A DNA stretch of 64,000 nt, taken from Brassica napus. Taxonomy: Eukaryota > Streptophyta > Magnoliopsida > Brassicales > Brassicaceae. Below the pieces are notes generated by a model. That model made no database searches and was not told the origin of the DNA. It saw only the letters and a program-made list of their open reading frames with translations. Shown piece after piece: positions 43,094 through 55,337 of the stretch; the stretch's first letter is position 1, and every line of letters starts with the position of its first letter. The stretch spans positions 9,186,652 through 9,250,651 of the forward strand of contig NC_063444.1 of assembly GCF_020379485.1 (NCBI RefSeq). The letters run 5' to 3'. The position numbers and the translations under genes are program-made.

Positions 43094-43634
43094 ATCATAA
43101 CCGTTTTACCCGTTTTCTCTTTATATTATGCTGATAATGTTTTAGTTTTTCGTTTATGGTTTCTGTTCGGTCATCTTGTTTTTCAGCTCTGTTGGGTCTT
43201 TTTTTTTTAATTTAAGTTCTAAAAGTATGCATCTTTGTTTCCTTAAATATTAAGACATAAGTTACCTGTCTGGTCTTTTCTATAATATATATAATTAATC
43301 ATCACCAGTTCGTTGTGTGTTTCATTACTTATTAGTAAAAGAAATATCTATGTGTTTTCAAAAATTTTATGTATTGCTCTGTTTTTCTGAAAACGCCTGA
43401 TATACAAGTTATGTTACAATCACTGAAGAAAAGATGTCTCTAAAAGGTACATCCAAAAAGCTATTCATCTTTCTTCCTTGACTATTTAAAAACTACGATT
43501 AAACCCTTGCTTGCTCTCCTCCTCTGTTTCTCTTCTTTTAGCGAAAGCAGAAGATTTTAATTGTCTTTAGCGTTGTTATCATTGCTGTTTCTTGATTTTT
43601 CTGGTTTATACTCTGGAAATGAAGAAGGAAACTA
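43094..43634. other. 3' flank of Dof gene 2
   Basis: Non-coding, partly homologous to the 3' flanks of Dof 1 and 3. 43490-43620 looks like a different, T-rich leader-like stretch with no supported ORF. Confidence 0.4.
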
Positions 43635-45095
43635 GGGGTGCCCATAATACGGGAAACTAGTGCTGAGCAAAAAACCCGGACCCGAAAGACCGCGATCCCG
43701 ATCCGAAAAAGTAGTATCGAACTCAGACCGAAATTGATTAAATATCCGAATAGGTTCCAAATTTTGGACCGAATCCAATCCGGACCGAAGTATTTCGGGT
43801 ACCCGATTATATCCGAAATTGATTTATATACTTATATATATTAATTATTTTTAGATTTAATATATACTAGATTTCGATCCGCGCAACCGCGCAGATTTTT
43901 GTTTTCATTTATTTTTATATAAACATTTTGTTTTCAATTCTAAATTGGTATATATTATAATATATATGTGTCTATCAAGTTTTAAAACATAATAAGTTTA
44001 CGGTATTTTTTTCATTGAATAGATTGTTTTAAACTTTTACATGTATTTGTATCTTCTTCTATATATATATTTTCGGATTATTATTTCATTATTAAAATCG
44101 TAACTATATATATAAAGATTAGTAAAATATTGTTTTATTGTCATATTCAAATATATTTTAACATTTCACAAATTTAGAAATGTTTTTAAAAATTAAACTT
44201 TTCGCTTCATAGATTTATATTATCGAGTAAATAATTAAACATTTAGTTTTTGTTTAATTTTTAAAATAAACTATATAGTTTAAAATTTGTTTTCATTGAT
44301 TTGAGGTAGTAAATATTAATCATTGTTAGATAATATGATTTTTTATTTTAAAAAAAATCTTTATAATTTTAAAAGTTAACATCGACAAATACTTAAATAA
44401 TTAACATATAGAAGTATAGTATTACAACATTAAATTATATCTGTTTAATTTATACTATCTATAAATCTAATGTATCATCTATTGTTTAAATCCAACTATT
44501 GATAGTCCAATAAAAATTTCTGGTATGCCCAAAATTTAGATAATAAGATTAAAAATTAAATATAATGTGACTTTTTAGAAATATGTCCATTATGTCCTTT
44601 TTTAATCACATATGAATCAAAGTTGTGACTTCTGTTTTAATATATAAGATTAAGAACATCAAAATATATAAGATACTTTTAAGTTATCCAAATACTTATA
44701 AATATATACAAATAGTCAAAAGCACATGTCTAAAATAGCTAAAATATTAGTCAAAACACCAACAATACTTAAAATATCTATTGATTATCAATTCAAATAT
44801 TCAAACAAAACCAATTTATATGTTAGTTTTAGTTACTTTGACATATGCTATTCAAATTTATATGTAATATATTGTTTTGTTTATAGATTTTGAGAAATTT
44901 AAAGTATATAATGAGTTTTAAAACTTTTAAAATAATTTAAATGAGTTATCTGAACCCGAACCGAGCCCGTAAAGATCCGAACCGAGCCCGAACAAAAATT
45001 TAGAAATACTCGAATGAAACTGAAATCTTTGAACCCGAAAACCCGAATAGATCTGAACCGAATTCGAATGGGTACCCGAATGCCCACCGGAAACG
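43635..45095. mobile_element. CCGAACCC-rich repeat element, split by a Helitron
   Basis: Left block 43660-43820 and right block 44950-45090 both consist of AACCCGAACCGAG/CCGAA-type words in inverted arrangement, and the right end reads GGGTACCCGAATGCCCACC, the familiar end type (GGTGGGCATTCGGGTACCC in reverse) of a common plant DNA-transposon repeat. Exact borders and target duplication are unclear. The Helitron at 43867-44649 lies inside. Confidence 0.45.
43867..44649 (-). mobile_element. Non-autonomous Helitron
   Basis: On the minus strand it starts TCTTATATATTAAAACAGAAG (right end, 44649) and ends with a GC hairpin (CTGCGCGGTTGCGCGG) and CTAG at 43870-43867. The flanks are A and T on the minus strand as required. 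783 bp, no ORF. Confidence 0.88.
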
Positions 45096-46000
45096 GATGG
45101 TTCGGATCCGTTTCCCTTACTTCATAATACAATTTCATGCTACATCAGATATCAAGTTCGGATCGGAGAACCAAACATGGATCCGAACATATCCGATGGC
45201 AGGTATAAGCAATTAGAACTCGGATTGGTAAACATGACTTAATCACGAAAAATATAATTAAGTTATAATGAAAATTGCATAATGTTTTTTTTGTAAGAAA
45301 TGATAAAATTATGCAAAATGATAATACAAATTATTTTGATCAAAATATATTATATAGGATTTAAAAATTAACAATTATTAATTATTAAAGTAATTGCTAA
45401 AAATTGTGAAAATAAATTATTTATTTAAAATATTTGACTTCTTAGTATAATTATTCAGCTTATTTTTGTATATGTTTAGATAATACTGTATATTTACATC
45501 TTGTAATATTATAATAAAATCAGAGTATAGTATATATTTATTAACATAACTATTTATCATTTTATATTCGAAACTTTAAAATATTGTTATCATATAATTA
45601 AATAATATGAAGAAGTTAATTCCAGAAATAATCCACTAAAACTTACTATTCTATTTAATGATTTTTTTTTTGTATTTTCAGTGAAAAACGCATATTTATG
45701 TTTTACGTTTTTCTTTCAGCAAATTTTGTTGAATGACAAAAAAAACTTATTTAATCGTGTTTTTATCCACAATTCCATCATTCTGCATGTTACCAATCAA
45801 AGATTATTTTAGTTTTTTTTATTTATTTGGGTTTCGGGTTATTTATAGCTGCTTTGGTTATGAACTGAACCCCTAACTGAACCCACAGTTTGTTCGGTTA
45901 TAAAATGGATATTAGTTTGTGTTACAGAACCTAACCGAACCGAATTATTTTGACCCAAACCCAACCCAAAATTGTGTAAAATTTGAACGGGCCTGTGAAG
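45096..46000. other. AT-rich intergenic DNA
   Basis: No gene. 45830-45960 contains another GGTTCGGTT/AACCGAACC block of the same repeat type as 43640-45095. Confidence 0.4.
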
Positions 46001-46800
46001 TTAAAAAACTTAAAAACCCAAAAGCTCGATCCGAACACGAACGAGAGTACACAAACGCTCACCACTTTAGGGAACGAATAGAAAGGGAGGTGCAAAAGGA
46101 AGCCACAAAGCTGCTTCGACTTCTTCCTCAAGTAACAACAATGACTCATTGGTAGAGAATGTGGAAGCCGCGAGCCTGGAAACGCAGCCAAGTCAGGAGG
46201 TAGAGGAAGATTTTAAGGTAGAATCTCCGGTTACAAAGGGAGAGAATGAAGAAGATGTGAAGGGAAATCAGCCAATGCAAGACACAGACGAAGCACCCAA
46301 GATGGAATCTCTGCTTGCAAAAGAAGGAGAAATCAAAGGCGAAGGAAAATCAGGAAAATATAGGAGAACAATCCGATTCCTCAACGCAATATGAGAAGGA
46401 TTCAAACGCGAGCCAAGAGGACAAGGCAAAAGGCGCATCCGCAAGCTGAGAAAAAGAAAGAGGAGAAATAGAAGCAACTTTTTCTTGGTAAGGGCAAGAG
46501 TAAGAGAGTCTCGTTGAAGGAAGCTGAGAACAAAAAGCTCCAAGAGCTAAGAGCATCTCTGATTCCACTCCATAATTTACTGCAAAATGGAGTGGAAAAT
46601 GGTTTGATGAACAAACAGAAAACCTTTTACTCCATTTAAAAAGTTTTTTGTTTGTTCATCATTCCATTTCCCAATCCATTTTGCAGTAAATTATGAAGTG
46701 GGGTTGGAGATGCTCTAAGCGAACCAGACTACAGTGATTAAGCCTCAAGAAGCTGAACCTTAGTACTAAGGACAAGGGTTGTTTGGTATGCTAGGTTACT
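46000..46800 (+). pseudogene. Unidentified Lys/Glu-rich gene fragment interrupted by a MITE
   Basis: An exon-like stretch encodes an acidic, low-complexity peptide (VENVEAASLETQPSQEVEED...) that runs open to 46394, with Lys/Glu-rich coding texture continuing in other frames to about 46550 and again after the MITE (46716-46760). Frameshifts and stops make it non-functional. I do not recognise the source. It is probably a captured or duplicated fragment placed just upstream of a LEA relic. Confidence 0.35.
46551..46715. mobile_element. Fold-back MITE (PIF/Harbinger, Tourist-like)
   Basis: 165 bp, starting GAGCATCTCTGATTCCACTC and ending GGGTTGGAGATGCTC, with inverted arms of about 45 bp sharing CATAATTTACTGCAAAATGG, and TAA on both sides (46548-46550, 46716-46718). 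TAA target sites and these ends are typical of Tourist-like MITEs in Brassica. It splits the Lys/Glu-rich fragment. Confidence 0.85.
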
Positions 46801-46812
46801 CATATTCCTGCT

Positions 46813-46870
46813 AGATATCGATAAAGGCTAGTAAGATCTAACCAAAAAGGCAGGAAAAAAAAAAACTTAT
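46813..46870 (+). pseudogene. LEA gene relic (copy 3)
   Basis: AGATATCGATAAAGGC...AGATCTAACCAAAAAGGCAG corresponds to 23335-23385 of the LEA gene, with a stop inside (GGCTAGTAAG in place of GGCGTGGAAG). The flank to about 46990 matches the LEA 3' region. Only this C-terminal scrap survives. Confidence 0.7.
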
Positions 46871-46993
46871 TCTCTGTTTTTGAGCTACGCATCACTCATT
46901 TGTGTAGATGCATTTCAAAATAAGATAAATTTATTATATGGTTCAGTCTATAACCTTTTTCTTACGGAGTTATGTCTAGAATATTAGTTTCTA

Positions 46994-47490
46994 CTAGGTT
47001 AAGATCTCCGTCTTGCGCGGTATCACATTATATATATAAATTATTTAATGTATTAAATATTTTTACATATTATAAAATAATAAATATATATTAAATAATT
47101 AAAAGTCAGTAACTATTAAAAATATAATTAAATTGGTGCGAACATATAAATCAATTGTATTAATCTAATTTTTTTTAATTTGATAGGATATGTTATTAAA
47201 TTTAAATGATACTAACATCGATAATATATTTTAGTATATTTTTAATATTAATGTCTATTAAATGATGATTTCTACTCATATAGTCTTTTGATCATTTGTA
47301 TCTTTTATAGAAAAAAAATTTAAATTACTGATAACAAAATTTTCATTGTGGGATTAATAGTTTTAGTAATTTAGAATTTAAAAAAAATAAGTTGTCAATG
47401 ATCGTTCAAAACTTTTATCAAAAAAATTGTTCAAAGTAAATTTTGAAACTAAAATATTGTATTTTATATGGTTTATAGTTTAATTTAAAA

Positions 47491-47534
<44 letters not shown>

Positions 47535-48043
47535 CTTATTAATTAATTAAATTAGACTTTGTACTTATATAATTTTTGTAATCATTTGTATTTTGTCATA
47601 ACAAAAATTTTAAACCATGGATAATAAAATTTGAATGTGAGACTTTTAACAGTTTTAGTAATTTATAGCCGTTTGTAAAAATTCAAAATATAACATATAC
47701 ATAAAAATCTAAATTTTTATTATATGGTTATTGTGGTTGTTTAATTTATTTAATACCTTAAAATTAAACAAATATGATAGAAGATACACTATTTTTTATC
47801 AAATCTTTATTATTCAAAATCATTAATTGCCATATATAATTTAGCCACATTAGGCAATTCCGTAAATTTTATTTAAGGAAATAATAAATTACATTAATGA
47901 TGAATTTATTGTTAGTTTAATAAAAAGCTTATTATAAAATTAGATGGACCAACATATTTCTCAAATGATTCTAAGAATCATTCTAGTGATGACATGTGGC
48001 TACAAAAAGAAGTTGTAATGCTTCTAGAATAATATATAGGGGA
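46994..48043 (-). mobile_element. Non-autonomous Helitron with an (AT)n tract
   Basis: On the minus strand it begins TCCCCTATATATTATTCTAG (48043) and ends in a short GC hairpin (CCGCGCAAGACGG) plus CTAG (46997-46994), with A/T flanks. 1050 bp. An (AT) microsatellite of about 38 bp lies at 47493-47530. The paralogous LEA 3' flank at about 40838-40880 runs straight across the equivalent point, so it acts as an empty site and supports both borders. Confidence 0.88.
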
Positions 48044-48637
48044 TATCAATCACAATTTCGACTGACCTATTTGTTTTTGGGAAAATTGGCAATATAGAAC
48101 AACTTCTGAATAGTCATTTCAAAAATGGGGTAAATGTGTTAGAAAATCTGATCTACCATCTACGGAGATTTAGAATATATAATCTAACAAAGACATAGTG
48201 ATCTACCAGTCGTAGTATGCGCAATACACCGAAAACATTAACAACTACTAGGGAAGAATATAAAATCCTCATTCCCTCTATGCTCTACGTAACTGGTAGA
48301 TTTGATGCGCTACAAAAACTAATTAATCTACTAAAGTAGGAAATGCATTATTCGAATTGTCTTTTTGTCTACACCGGTGGTATACAATATTCTACCAGGC
48401 CTTCTAATTTCTAAACAGATAGAATGCAAATTCTACCTAATAAAATTACAAAATCCGAAAATCTAGCAAAAAACGGTTAGTAAATATTCAGTAAATCTTT
48501 TAAATGTTTTTAATTTTCTTTTTTAAGTTTTTTTCCTAAAATCTTGTCTTCTTCTTCAACATACCACGATTTCTGAAATTCAACGTGGAAGTTTTCTTCA
48601 TCTTTTAGTTCTTCCAAACTTTTGTCATTCTAAAATT

Positions 48638-50887
48638 ATGAAGATTAACATATATGCTTCATGTGGTTTGTGGAAATCGTCGATGAACAATGGATGGGGA
48701 TTTCTTGTTGATGAAGAAAAAGGAGGCAGATTACTTACTTTGGACACAAGTTCAAGCTTTGAAAACCTAAAGGCTATGGTGTGTGAAGACTTTGGAATTG
48801 ATGTAAGCATGGTCAATATAGAGCTGAGTTATTTACCTTCCGATTTGATCAATAGCATCTACTCACCCCCTGTTATCATCACCAGTGATCGGCAAGTTAG
48901 AAATTTTCTTACATATGTAAAGAACAAAGCTTCGACGCAGTTGTGTGTGAGTACTCAAGCCTCTAACATAGCGGAAGAAGGTACTGAGTCGCCTAACAGA
49001 GAGGAAGCACCTATGGAGTCTGAAGATTCAAGTGATATGGAGTCTGACGATGCAGCTGATATGAATTCAGAAGAAGATGTTGAGGTACCTGACAGTGAAG
49101 ATGACAAAAAGTGTGACAAAGAGAAGATCAATGAAGATGGTGTTCGCTTTTCTTTGGTGGATGTTGTGAAGAACGGTCAATCTTTTAGCTCCAAAACACT
49201 TTTGAAGGCAGCATTCGAAATATGTGCAATGAAACATAATTTCGACTATGTGGTTGCCAGATCGGATAAAAAAGTGTGGTACATTCGTTGCTCAGATGAT
49301 GATTGCACCTGGCGTGTTCGTTCAGAGGGATTAACAGGCTCATCGTATTTTATCATCAAAAAGTATGTACCTGATCATTCATGTGCTGCATCCAATAGGA
49401 AGGGTTCTGTTAGGACAGTTTCAGCAAAAACAGTGGGTACTCTGATTATGCATAAGTATGAAACTGCTAAAGAAGGGCCAAGATCGAATGATATAATCCA
49501 GTATATGTGTATGGTACATGGAGTTGAGATATCCTATTCTTTGGCGTGGGATGCACGTGAATATGCAATCAACGCAGTGAAAGGTATTCCAGAGAAAGGT
49601 TATGAAAAAATTCCTAAATACTTGCATATGAGGAAGGAAGCTAATCCAGGGTCACACACGTTTTATGAAAGGGATACAAAAGGGAGATTCAAATTCCTCT
49701 TCATCTCGTTTGGTCAGAGTGTTCACGGTTTCTTTGCTGCAATTCGAAAAGTTATTGTGGTGGATGAGACGTTTTTGAAGAGCAAATACAAAGGAGTATT
49801 ACTAGTTGCTACTGCATTAGATGGAAACTCGAGTTTATATCCTATTGCCTTTGGAGTTGTCGACTCAGAGAATGACCTCGCGTGGAACTGGTTTATGAGA
49901 CAACTTAATGTGGTCATTGCTGACGACCATAGTTTAGCTTTTGTGTCTGATAGGAATTCCTCAATTGCTAAAGCTATTGCGAGAGTGTATCCGCAAGCTC
50001 ATCATGGAATTTGCATTCACCACTTGCTGAATAATGTTGTGACATATTTCAGCGGGAAAGGTGTGGTTGGTTTGGTTGCAAAGGCTTCTAAAGCTTATCG
50101 AGCAGCTGATTTTCGTAAGGTGTTCACTGCTATTTTCGCTATTAGTCCTGAAATTGGACAGTATCTCATAGATCCCGATGTGAGGAAGTGGGCTCGTTGT
50201 CAGTTTCCAGGTTACAGATTTGATATTAGGACTACTAACCCTGCGGAGTCGATAAATGCTGCTTTGCGTACGCCTAGAGAGTTTCCAGTGATACCTTTGT
50301 TGGACAGCATTAGGGAAATGATGACTCGATGGTTTTTCAAACGTAGAACTTTAAGTTCTAAGCATTCGAAGCCACTGACCATTGCTGTGGAGAAAAAGAT
50401 TGACAGAAGGATTGAGAAGGGTAAAACATTTAAGGTATTTCCAGTTAGCAATCATAGGTTTTTAGTTCAAGGTGACACTTTCGACTGCTCGGTAGACTTG
50501 GTCAGACGCACGTGTTCTTGTGAGAAATTTGATCTGATGAAAATCCCATGCAGGCACGCCATAAAAGCAGGCTTCAGTGTTGGAATAAGACCACACACAC
50601 TCACAGATGACATGTACACTACTGCCTCATGACGCTCGGCTTATGAAGAAAGCATAAATCCTATTAGCGTCCCCGAAGATGCATGGAAAGTTCCATCTCA
50701 TGTGGAGAAGTCGAAAATCCTTCCTCCAGAGAGTAGACGAGCTGCGGGTAGGAGAAAGAAACGCAGATACAAGACAGCCGAAGATAAGATCTGTTCGTCA
50801 CAAGGAACTCAAGGCTCTACAGTTCGGAAATGCAGTCGATGTGGGATTGAAGGTCACAACAGGAGAACATGTGATAGAGCAATATAG
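48638..50887 (+). pseudogene. MURA-type MULE transposase with one nonsense codon
   Basis: Single frame of 749 codons interrupted only by TGA at 50630-50632 (codon 665), probably TGG to TGA. An acidic region (about 115-165) precedes the MuDR DNA-binding-type domain (about 170-260). The MULE catalytic domain (about 350-540) has candidate DDE residues Asp376 (VVDETFLKSKY), Asp438 (SDRNSS) and Glu537 (NPAESIN). A SWIM zinc finger (CSC...CRH, 626-640) follows. Beyond the stop, the frame continues to a CCHC knuckle (CSRCGIEGHNRRTC). The truncated 664-residue protein still has the catalytic core and SWIM finger but lacks the knuckle. It would cut and join the element's inverted repeats. Confidence 0.92.
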
Positions 50888-50907
50888 GATTGTCAATTCG
50901 TTCAATA

Positions 50908-51105
50908 CAAGTTATGTTTCAGAGACTATGTTTTTCTTTCTTCTCTTTTTATGCAAGTTATGATTCAGAGACTATGTGTTTCTTTCTTCTCGTTTTATGC
51001 AAGTTATGTTTCAGTCTTTTCATGTTGAATTTTATGTTTAAGAGACTATGCGTTTTGTTCTTCTCATTTTTGGAAGTTATGTTTCAGTTTGTTCATGTCA
51101 AATGA
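50908..51105. repeat. Short tandem repeat after the transposase
   Basis: Four imperfect copies of a roughly 45-base unit (AAGTTATGTTTCAGAGACTATG... then TTTCTTCTC...TTTATGC) lie in the 3' untranslated region of the transposase gene. Confidence 0.75.
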
Positions 51106-51187
51106 TGCAACTGGAAATCGTTTAGGTCTTAACATTAGAAAATAATAGAAGTTTTATTTTAACATGAAACAGAGAAACAAAACATTA

Positions 51188-51631
51188 TCAATCACGTTTG
51201 GACCAGAGACATAAAATAATGAGAATGGATCCTAAACAACCTACATCGATCGAATTCTTATGTTTCATAACTTCCTCCTCAACTGTCTTCTTCATGGAAC
51301 TTCTCAGATCTTCAATTTCCTCGGCAATTCTCGTCTGATGCTCATCTATCCTCTGAATCTCATCGAACAGAGCGTCGTCTACCCATTTAAAAAGATGATT
51401 TTCTTTCTTTCTCTGTTTGAAAACACAAAAACAAGTCAATCTCACATATGTTTATTCGCTTATCATATAGAATAATGATAACTAAAGAAATTTCAGATTT
51501 ACCTGTTTACCAATCTCACATCTGAAGAATCGTCTGTATGGGTTTTCCTCTGTTTTTGAAACATAAGTGACAATCCCCTTCCCACACCAGAATCTGGAAG
51601 GGATCCCTTCATTGTTATTCATGTTCGTCAT
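51188..51631 (-). CDS. GRF-type zinc-finger membrane protein of the MULE
   Basis: Two exons, 51631-51503 (43 codons) and 51412-51188 (74 codons plus stop), joined in phase 0 (CAG/GTAAAT donor, AAACAG acceptor), give 117 residues. The N-terminal part (FWCGKGIVTYVSKTEENPYR, RFFRCEIGK, then HLFKWVDD) fits the GRF zinc-finger pattern, though the first Cys is not evident. A short coiled coil (EIQRIDEHQTRIAEEIEDLR) and a C-terminal hydrophobic segment (GCLGSILIILCLW) follow. Plant GRF proteins of this small type are common near or in transposons; their function is unknown. It is intact, unlike its two larger neighbours, and is divergent from neither in orientation: it reads toward the transposase 3' end. 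Confidence 0.65.
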
Positions 51632-51639
51632 TCTTTACT

Positions 51640-52220
51640 GAGAAGAAACAAGAGCTTTTCTTAAGAGAAGTAGGAGAAACCCACGACGTAATATGTAGGG
51701 TTTCTGGCCTTATGATGGTCTTATATAAGATTTTTTTAGGGCAAACATTTCTTCTAATCGGGTTGAGTTTTAGGGTCAACTTATCTGTGTTTTGATTATT
51801 AAGATTTGTTATCATTATTCAGATATTTTTTGTGATCTATAAGGTTTGTCTGGATTAATTTGGTTTCAAATTGTTTGTCATACTTTAGTGTCATTTAGGG
51901 AATAGATAGGGGTTGAAATGGTTTGTCTTACTATAGTGTCATATATGAAATAGAGGTTTAATTGGTTTGTTTTACTTTACTGTCATTTAGGGTTTAGATA
52001 GTAGTTGAAATCGATTTTTTAACTTTAGGGTATCTTTAGGGGTTGATTAGGATTGTCATCTCATACCACTCATTTAGGGTATAGTTAGGAATTGATATTG
52101 TCACAAAAGTTTCAAATAAACTAAAAATAAAGAGTAACTACAAGAGTCAACTACAAGAGTCAAATAAGAGAGTCAAATAACAAGCTACTTCCTTAACAAG
52201 TCATAATCGAAATAACTTCA
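51640..52220. other. Non-coding spacer inside the MULE with short repeats
   Basis: 51840-52090 has about four loose copies of a unit containing GGTTTGTCTTACTTTAGTGT and TGTCATTTAGGG. No ORF. It probably holds the GRF gene promoter and the Ulp1-like gene 3' end. Confidence 0.5.
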
Positions 52221-55200
52221 TTAAAGTTCCACAAGAGGATTTGTAATCGTCTTTGGAGGAGTGTATTGTGCCATTCTCGAAATAAGCACAGGATCATTGG
52301 CGGCTTCCCATAGGTCGTAAGCAATCTTTTGGCGCGCTTCTCGAATGTTGTTGTGATTCACCAAGGAGAAGTCCAAGCCTAGAAGATGACATTCAATGTG
52401 CTTCAAGGCATATACTCCACAATCACTGCTACTCTTGTTTAGTAAGTAGGGCATTGGGGCGTAACTGACAGTATATTGCTTGACCTTCACTTGCTGCCGA
52501 TTCTTTGAAGACTGAACAGCTTTGACAATTCTAGGGATGAGAATGGCAAATGGCTCCACTTCCTTGTTGTATTTCAATCCCTCACAGTCAAAGACCTCTA
52601 TTGAACGAGAAACAAAGTTGACACACATAGAGATCCAGTGTTTACCAACATTTAGAGGCACATACATGCGTGTAACGTCAAGATCCCACATTAGTCTTGT
52701 TCGTCCGTGTGCTGGAAGTTCACCAATGCCGTACTGGTGAAGCAGTTCTGATACTTTGAATTTCTTCTTGTCCTTCCGAAACTCTTCGAAAGAGTTCTTC
52801 ATTTGATTACTGAACATGCAGGTCATGAATGCTACTTTAGTTGGTTCCCATCGTCGCAAGAAAGTCCTCTCAGTGAATAAGTACATCATAGCATCAATTT
52901 CCTGAAAATTTGATAAGAGATTGTAAGTCGGTGTGCAAAAAATAAGAATGAACAAATTAAAAACTCACATTATTCAATAGCCACTCTGTAGGTCCCATGA
53001 CACGTGCTGCTAACTCACTTGTGAACATAGAAGGTCCAATTTTCAGTTGCCTGCAATGCAAAATTCAGTTGTAGAAAGATTGAATTATAAAACATGAAGA
53101 AACATTATAAAACTTACATGGAAGTTGAGGACCACTTAATCAGTTTGGCCCATGAATCCTCAGGGACAAACACTAGTGAGTAATCGCTATCGTTCACCCG
53201 ATCCTCATGTAAGTCGATATCTTTGAGAGTAGGTGGTCTCCAATCCGCAAGCTTAAATGAAGTCAGTGGAGTAACGCATTCAGCTGGTTCTTCGCCATTG
53301 AGTTTTTGTGATGGATCGAAACCTTTAACATATGATGATTGAGAAAGGTTTCCCATGGCATCTTGTAAGTACTCTTGGGTCTCCATTTCTACTTTGATGT
53401 TTGATGATTGTGACAAATTCTTCAAAAAATCCATCATGTCGTCTTCAGAATTTTGAACATCCTGTTCATACAACCAAGCATAACATTAATAGAAGGGTTT
53501 TTCACTTCATACAAATAAAATTACAATCAAGTCAACTGTTATGCCACATAACAAAATACAACCACATTACAGCCGTGTCAAACTACATAGCAATTACAAC
53601 AAAAGACAAAGAACAGAACATTACAAAAGATTCAAACCCGATATGGAACATTACAAAAGATTCATTTTTTTGTTACCTCTCTTACTGGCCTAGGGCTACG
53701 ATGAACCGCAGGAGGAGGCAAACTCTCAGCTGCCTTGCCATTGGCTTTTCCCTTTGCTGCTGAAGGACCCGGACTCTGTGATGATTTGTCTTGGTCTTTC
53801 CCCTCTGATTGTGAAGGACCCGAAATCTCAGATGCTCTGGTTTTTCCCTCTGTATGTGAAGGACCCGTAACTTGAGACATCGTTTCCTTGAGTTGAGCCA
53901 TCTCATTATGGACCTTGTCAAAACGCTCTTGAATGTCCTTTTGCACCAGCTCCTTTAAAGAGTTGAAAGAAGAGGTGAACAAAGCTTCAATGAAGGTCTT
54001 CAGATCACCGGAGACACCACTGTTATGCTCAGCCGCCCGTTGACAAAGCAGTTGTTTCTTTCGAGACTCGACACCTGGATCAATAAGCTTGCGCTTGCCC
54101 CTTTTCGTAACAACAATTGGTTCCTCTGCAACAACAGTCGGTTCCTCTGAATCAGAAAGCTCCACATTTCGACGCAAAGCCTCAACTTCCCAAGCGAATT
54201 GGTTCCAGTCTTGTTTGGCATTCATCAGAGCAACAATACGGCCAACTCTTTCATCCTTTTTCTCATCTTCCCTAATGAACGCAGCATCATCAACCACATC
54301 ATTGTTCCCAGTATTAGATATAAAGGGAAACAGCTCTCCCTGCCAAGAACAAACAAATCAGTAAACATAAATTGTTCAAATTTTAGAATTCAATATTCAT
54401 AGAAGAAAGATAGTTACCTTATCGAAGTGTGACTCTAAGCTACTGATATCTTGGTAGGATACTTTTCCACTTCCTTTCCAATTTCTACATCTCGCTTTGG
54501 TGATATTTTTTTAATCTTTTTACCCACCTTAGTACCAATGTCTGGGACTGCCTCCATAATCCATATCTGAAACGCATATGAGAATCCATCCAACACGTAA
54601 CTGTTCTTCAGATGCAAATCTTTCCTTGCTCTGAATATTGATGCAAGCAGCTCATCATACGCGCGAAGACCCCAAGGATACATCCTCAACTTCTCAAAAT
54701 CCATCACCAAACGGATGTATTCTTGAGGGATAGACACTTTCCAATCCTTAGCCATGATGAATCCATGTATAATACACAGATATACTAGCCTCACCCTGTC
54801 CACATAAGTCCACTCCTTACACTCTTTCAGAAGCTCATCCCTTACACTGAATAAGTTAATCTTTCTATTTTGCTTCAGCACGAGGCTCCAGAACCCCTTA
54901 TCATCCTTCCAGTTAATGAAGTCTATCTCCGGTTCATCTTTGAACTTCAAACCAGTCACGGCATGAAATTCTTGCATAGAAAACCTGAGAGGCCGCTTTG
55001 CGAACAGAAACCACAACTCGTGGAGCTTGGAAACCTTGAGCTGCTTGCATATGAAGCTGTGAATAATCTTCCCGGAGTAAATGAACTTATTTTCTACGAT
55101 TGCAAGAATCGGACCGAAGACCGGGTCTTTCAATACTTCTTCATACTCATCCTTGAGAACACCCTTCACCGTTTCAAGAATCGTACGTCTACAGGTGTTG

Positions 55201-55265
55201 TTAATCTTATCAATCTGAGTCTCAGCTCCTTCTTCAAGAATGCATTTTGGAAACTGATAAGCCAT
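52221..55265 (-). pseudogene. DUF1985-Ulp1-like cysteine protease gene of the MULE, one frameshift
   Basis: Five minus-strand exons with GT/AG borders: 55265-54418, 54339-53677, 53461-53118, 53050-52969 and 52901-52221. Exon 1 carries DUF1985 (ELWFLFAKRPLRFSMQEFHA, VTGLKF). Exon 2 is charged with repeats of GPS-x-EGK. Exon 5 has the C48 (Ulp1/SENP) core with His (VGKHWISM), Asp (EVFDCEG) and Cys (SSSDCGVYALKH) all present. Family members remove SUMO; the role of transposon copies is unproven. Exon 1 frame is lost at an A7 run (T-run 54506-54512), giving a stop at 54435, while the sequence beyond reads in phase with exon 2 after a one-base shift. Otherwise intact. Confidence 0.85.
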
Positions 55266-55337
55266 TCCTATAAAACATGAAATCATAAACTTCAACTCGC
55301 TAGCCATTCCTCTAAGGACATACAAACACAATTCCAA

